NCBI GenBank assembly: GCA_041476545.1
Contig: JBGOTP010000267.1
Location: forward strand, 1 to 7,369
Source of the DNA: JBGOTP01 sp041476545
GTDB taxonomy: Bacteria > Acidobacteriota > Vicinamibacteria > Vicinamibacterales > CAVVIG01
Length of the DNA stretch: 7,369 nucleotides
Direction: 5' to 3'
Shown here piece by piece: positions 4,057-7,369 of the stretch (position 1 is its first letter; each line of letters starts with the position of its first letter). The notes below the pieces were generated by a model, which saw nothing but the letters and a program-made list of their open reading frames with translations, ran no database searches and was not told the DNA's origin. A program made the position numbers and the translations under genes.

Positions 4057-6473
4057 CGAAGGCCTGGCGCCATACTGCGAGCCTGGCATTCCTTCTCGCG
4101 GCGTCGATGCGCGCTCAGACGGTCGCGCCGACCGAACGGGCGCTCGTCGACAAGTACTGCCGCGGCTGCCATGACGAACGCCAGCGGATGGGCGGGGTCG
4201 TGCTGACCACGTTGGATCCGGCGCATGTCGATCGCGATGCCGCCACGTGGGAAGCCGTCGTGCGCAGGCTTCGTGACGAGACGATGCCCCCGCCTGGTCT
4301 TCCACGGCCGGAGGCCGTGGACACACGCGCGTTCGTCAGCGCGATCGAGACCGGTCTGGATCGAGCGTTCGAACTCGCCCCCAACGCCGGCCGTCCGGTG
4401 CTCCATCGGCTCAACCGAGTCGAATATGTGAATGCAATCCGGGACCTGCTCGCCCTCGAAGTGGAGCCGGACGCTATTCTGCCTCGGGACGCATCGCTCG
4501 AGGGCTTTGACAATATCGGGGGTGCGCTCTCGATGTCTCCGGCATTGATGGAGCGATATCTCTCGTCGGCCCGGCGGATCAGCCGTCTGGCGGTCGGTGA
4601 TCTCTCGATTGGCCCGGCATTCGCGTCGAACACGTACGAAGCTCCGCGGGACGTGTGGCAGAACGGGAGATTGGACGAGGAACTGCCGTTCGGATCGCGG
4701 GGCGGCCTCGCCATCCGACACCGCTTTCCCCTCGATGGCGAATACGTCTGCCAGATCCGCTTGCGGAGAAACATCCTGGGGTACATCCGTGGCTTGGGCG
4801 AGGCGCACGAGATCGACATGAGGGTCGATGGCCGGCGCATCGCTCGATTCACGGTCGGCGGTGAATCGCGAGGCGATCCCGCGCCGCACAGCTTCTCCGG
4901 CGTCATTCGAGGCGATCCCCGGTGGGAGGCATACGCGCTGTCAGCCGACGACAGGCTGCAGGTCCGGTTCGAGGCCAAGGCCGGCACCCGGACCGTTGGC
5001 GTGGCGTTCGCCGAAGAGCTGTACGAAGAGGAAGGCGTCGAGCAGCCGCCGCTCTCCGGGCTCGGTTTCAGCTACGACGAGTCGAGCACGTCGCCGACCG
5101 GCCCGTGGGGGCCGGCGGTCGAAAGCGTCGCCATCGACGGCCCCTACGCGGCGAGCGGCCCCGGCGGGACTCCGAGCCGCGCGCGCATCTTCCTGTGCCG
5201 ACCGGCGGCATCCGAACCCGGCGAGGCGTGTGCACGCACCATCCTGTCGTCAGTCGCCACGCGCGCGTACAGGCGCCCGGTCGCTGAACCGGAACTCCAG
5301 ACTCTTCTGAGCTTCTTTCGGGGCGGTGTCAGCCGGAGCGGGTTTGACGAAGGGATTCGCGCCGCGCTCGAACGCGTGCTCGTCGATCCCAATTTTCTGT
5401 TTCGCGTGGAACGCAGTCCAGCACCGACTGGATCATCGACCGTGGCCCGCATCAGCGACCTCGAACTCGCGTCGAGGCTGTCGTTCTTCCTCTGGAGCAG
5501 CATTCCCGACGATGAGCTGCGGGCTCTCGCTGCGGCGGGGACTCTTCGCGAGCCCCGTGTGCTGGCCTCGCAAGTGAGCCGCCTGCGCGCCGACGCGCGC
5601 GCGTCGGCGCTCGTCGACAACTTCGCGGTCGAGTGGCTGTCTCTGCGCCGCTTGCGCGAGGTCGCGCCGGATCCCGAGCGCTTCGTCGACTTCGACGGCA
5701 ACTTGCGCCTGGCATTCGAGCGGGAGACCAAGCTGTTCATTGCCAGCCAGTTGCAGGAGGATCACAGCCTGCTGGACCTGATCACGGCGGACTACTCGTT
5801 TCTCAACGATCGCCTGGCTCATCACTACGGAGTGTCCAATGTCTACGGCAGCCACTTCCGGCGCGTGGGGTTGGGCGACCGCGCGCGCGAGGGGATCCTC
5901 GGACACGGCAGCATCCTCACGCTGACGTCCTATCCGACGCGCACATCTCCGGTGCTTCGCGGGCGATGGCTGCTCGACACCCTGTTTGGAGCGCCGCCCT
6001 TGCCGCCGCCGGCCGACGTACCGGCGTTCCCACCGAGCATAGGAAGTGGCGGCGCGGTGCGAACCGTGCGTGAACGGACCGAGCAGCACCGGACGAATCC
6101 GGCGTGCGCGGGCTGCCATCAGCGGATGGACCCCCTGGGTTTCCTGCTCGAGAACTTCGACGCGATTGGCCGCTGGCGCGCCACGGATGAATCGGGTGCG
6201 TCGATCGACGCATCCGGGTCGTTTCCCGACGGCGCACGTCGGTCGGGCTCCGAAGGTTTGCGCGCGCTCGTGCTGGAACATTCCGAGGATTTTGCGCGGG
6301 CAGTGACGGCCAAGCTGCTGACCTACGCCCTGGGACGCACCCTCGAGCCGTACGACGCACCCGCCGTCCGGCGGATCGTCCGCGACGCCGCGCCCGGCCG
6401 GTATCGATGGTCATCCATCATCGACGGCGTGGTGATGAGCGTACCGTTCCAGATGAGGAACGCCGAGCCGTGA
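4053..6473 (+). CDS. Secreted di-haem DUF1587/DUF1595/DUF1592/DUF1588/DUF1585 protein
   Basis: The 806-residue product begins with a Sec signal (hydrophobic 9-18, likely cleavage after A21). Domains in order: an N-terminal planctomycete-type cytochrome c with C36-R-G-C39-H40 and likely distal M78 (ETMPPPGLPRP); DUF1587 at about 114-185 (RPVLHRLNRVEYVNAIRDLL, FDNIGGALSMSP); a beta-rich insert at about 215-340 (FPLDGEYVCQIRLRR, RRIARFTVGG); DUF1595 at about 393-455 (RAYRRPV, ALERVLVDPNFLFRVE); DUF1592 at about 465-605 (LASRLSFFLWSSIPDDELRA, LNDRLAHHYG); DUF1588 at about 612-710, with a second haem motif C685-A-G-C688-H689 followed by MDPLGFLLENFDAIGRWR; and DUF1585 at about 715-800. All family modules and both haem motifs are present, so it looks intact. 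These proteins commonly sit beside DUF1552 genes; I know of no established reaction. The start codon overlaps the quinoprotein stop and the end overlaps the next start by four bases. A role as electron acceptor of the quinoprotein is inference. Confidence 0.92.
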   Translation: MTKAWRHTASLAFLLAASMRAQTVAPTERALVDKYCRGCHDERQRMGGVVLTTLDPAHVDRDAATWEAVVRRLRDETMPPPGLPRPEAVDTRAFVSAIETGLDRAFELAPNAGRPVLHRLNRVEYVNAIRDLLALEVEPDAILPRDASLEGFDNIGGALSMSPALMERYLSSARRISRLAVGDLSIGPAFASNTYEAPRDVWQNGRLDEELPFGSRGGLAIRHRFPLDGEYVCQIRLRRNILGYIRGLGEAHEIDMRVDGRRIARFTVGGESRGDPAPHSFSGVIRGDPRWEAYALSADDRLQVRFEAKAGTRTVGVAFAEELYEEEGVEQPPLSGLGFSYDESSTSPTGPWGPAVESVAIDGPYAASGPGGTPSRARIFLCRPAASEPGEACARTILSSVATRAYRRPVAEPELQTLLSFFRGGVSRSGFDEGIRAALERVLVDPNFLFRVERSPAPTGSSTVARISDLELASRLSFFLWSSIPDDELRALAAAGTLREPRVLASQVSRLRADARASALVDNFAVEWLSLRRLREVAPDPERFVDFDGNLRLAFERETKLFIASQLQEDHSLLDLITADYSFLNDRLAHHYGVSNVYGSHFRRVGLGDRAREGILGHGSILTLTSYPTRTSPVLRGRWLLDTLFGAPPLPPPADVPAFPPSIGSGGAVRTVRERTEQHRTNPACAGCHQRMDPLGFLLENFDAIGRWRATDESGASIDASGSFPDGARRSGSEGLRALVLEHSEDFARAVTAKLLTYALGRTLEPYDAPAVRRIVRDAAPGRYRWSSIIDGVVMSVPFQMRNAEP
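6455..6459 (+). promoter_or_regulatory. Ribosome binding site for the GTG start at 6470
   Basis: GAGGA inside the end of the upstream gene lies 10 bases before the GTG at 6470. It supports a GTGA overlap start for the DUF1552 gene. An ATG that would keep the Tat signal is not available in this frame. Confidence 0.5.
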
Positions 6474-7369
6474 TACTCACCAGAAAACATGTGCCGCGCC
6501 GAACGGTCCTGCGCGGACTTGCGGCGAGTCTTGCCCTCCCCTTGCTGGACAGCATGGTTCCGGCGTTCGCGCGAGCCCAGGCACTGCCGCGGAAGCGACT
6601 GAGCGTCGTCTATCTGCCCAATGGCATCAGGATGGAGCACTGGACGCCGGCCACGGAGGGCTCCGCGTTTGCCCTTCCGCCGATTCTCGGGCCCCTCGAA
6701 CCGTTCCGTCAGCGGATCGCGATCCTGAGCGGCCTGAAGAACGGTCCGCGGCACTACGCCGTTCACGGCGCCGCGAGCACGCGGTTCCTGACGACGATGC
6801 CCCCGGCGCCCTCAACTGGCTCCGTGGTCGAGGCCGGCCGCTCGATGGATCAGATCGTCGCCGAGCAGTTTGGCGTCGACACGCCACTGGCCTCTCTCGA
6901 AGTGACGCTCGAAGCGGGGTTCGGCGGAGTCTGCGATGTCGGTTCGAGCTGCGTGTACACGGATACGATCGCGTGGCGCGGGCTGTCGACACCGCTGCCG
7001 ATGGAACACAATCCGCGCGCGGTGTTCGAGCGCCTGTTCGGCGACAACGACACGACCGGGCGGGCGGCGCAGCAGGCCCGCTTCGGAAGCCAGCGAAGCT
7101 TACTCGACTCGGTCATCGAAACCGCCGCCGATCTCGGTCGAACGCTCGGCAAGGGCGATCGCCTCAAGCTGAGCGAGTACTTCGACGCGGTCCGGGACGT
7201 CGAGCGTCGTATCCAGAACGCGGAGCGACAGGACCATGGCGATCCCATGGGAGTCGAACGGCCGCTCGGCGTGCCACGGACGTTTCCCGAGCACGCGCGC
7301 CTGATGTACGACCTGCAGGTGCTCGCGTTCGAGACGGATCTGACGCGCGTCATCACGTTCATGATGGGC
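6470..7369 (+). CDS. Tat-exported DUF1552 protein, C-terminus beyond the window
   Basis: From GTG at 6470, exactly 300 codons stay open to the right edge. The N-terminus, (M)ILTRKHVPRRTVLRG, has a twin-arginine motif (R10-R11) followed by ALPLLDSMVPAFA, the standard opening of DUF1552 proteins, whose usual form is close to KKHLSRRTFLRG...LPLLDAM. Other family marks are LSVVYLPNGI, FRQRIAILSGLKN (ending at N91), HGAASTRFLT (H99), SMDQIVAEQFG, SLEVTLE, C155 and C161 with VYTDTIAW, NPRAVFERLFG, KLSEYFDAVRDVERRIQ and a terminal LMYDLQVLAFETDLTRVITFMMG. Members are usually somewhat over 400 residues, so roughly the last quarter is missing. The four-base overlap with the DUF1592 gene and the frequent pairing of these two families suggest that their products act together in the periplasm. 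The biochemical function of DUF1552 is not established to my knowledge. A Tat signal implies export in folded form, perhaps with a cofactor or as a complex. Confidence 0.92.
   Translation, partial: MILTRKHVPRRTVLRGLAASLALPLLDSMVPAFARAQALPRKRLSVVYLPNGIRMEHWTPATEGSAFALPPILGPLEPFRQRIAILSGLKNGPRHYAVHGAASTRFLTTMPPAPSTGSVVEAGRSMDQIVAEQFGVDTPLASLEVTLEAGFGGVCDVGSSCVYTDTIAWRGLSTPLPMEHNPRAVFERLFGDNDTTGRAAQQARFGSQRSLLDSVIETAADLGRTLGKGDRLKLSEYFDAVRDVERRIQNAERQDHGDPMGVERPLGVPRTFPEHARLMYDLQVLAFETDLTRVITFMMG

Noticed and set aside
3996..4889. Minus-strand frame of 297 codons across the quinoprotein/DUF1592 junction
   Set aside because: Antisense to two well-supported genes, with no recognisable domain.
5433..6281. 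Minus-strand frame of 282 codons within the DUF1592 gene
   Set aside because: Shadow of the DUF1592/DUF1588 coding region, which carries family motifs and a haem site on the plus strand.
1..7369. CRISPR arrays, tRNA or rRNA genes, transposase genes, toxin-antitoxin or phage defence genes
   Set aside because: I looked for regularly spaced direct repeats, cloverleaf-like segments and transposase motifs on both strands and saw none.

Overview
The window is GC-rich and gene-dense, with gene families and coding style typical of Acidobacteriota. Vicinamibacteria or Solibacter-like soil bacteria would be my first guess, but Planctomycetes and other soil lineages share some of these families. The organism assignment is an inference from gene content; there is no rRNA or other marker gene here.

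Layout: on the minus strand, positions 1092 to 1 carry the first 364 codons of a secreted PQQ-dependent sugar (glucose/sorbosone type) dehydrogenase that runs off the left edge. A 566-base divergent intergenic region (1093-1658) follows. It holds a short perfect palindrome just upstream of the sugar dehydrogenase gene, a GC-rich hairpin, and two copies of a roughly 47-base repeat in opposite orientation. On the plus strand, four genes then run rightwards, almost without gaps, to the right edge: a Tat-exported small NTF2-fold protein of the SnoaL/limonene-epoxide-hydrolase type (1659-2207); a secreted quinoprotein with an N-terminal cytochrome c domain and a PQQ beta-propeller, resembling polyvinyl-alcohol dehydrogenase (2215-4056); a secreted DUF1587/1595/1592/1588/1585 protein with two CxxCH haem motifs (4053-6473); and a Tat-exported DUF1552 protein that starts at a GTG and is cut by the right edge (6470-7369). 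The last three genes are joined by a 7-base gap followed by two 4-base overlaps, so translational coupling in one operon is very likely.

How they may work together: all five products carry export signals. The haem-carrying proteins have Sec-type signals, as expected for cytochromes c matured outside the cytoplasm. The NTF2-like protein and the DUF1552 protein have twin-arginine signals. A plausible reading is a periplasmic oxidation module: a substrate alcohol is oxidised at PQQ, electrons pass to the attached haem and then possibly to the di-haem DUF1592 protein. DUF1592 and DUF1552 genes are commonly neighbours, but their biochemical role is not established as far as I know. The unusual points are the co-operonic NTF2-like protein whose epoxide-hydrolase catalytic residues appear to be replaced, a sugar dehydrogenase that seems to lack the usual catalytic histidine, and the inverted repeat pair between the divergent genes.
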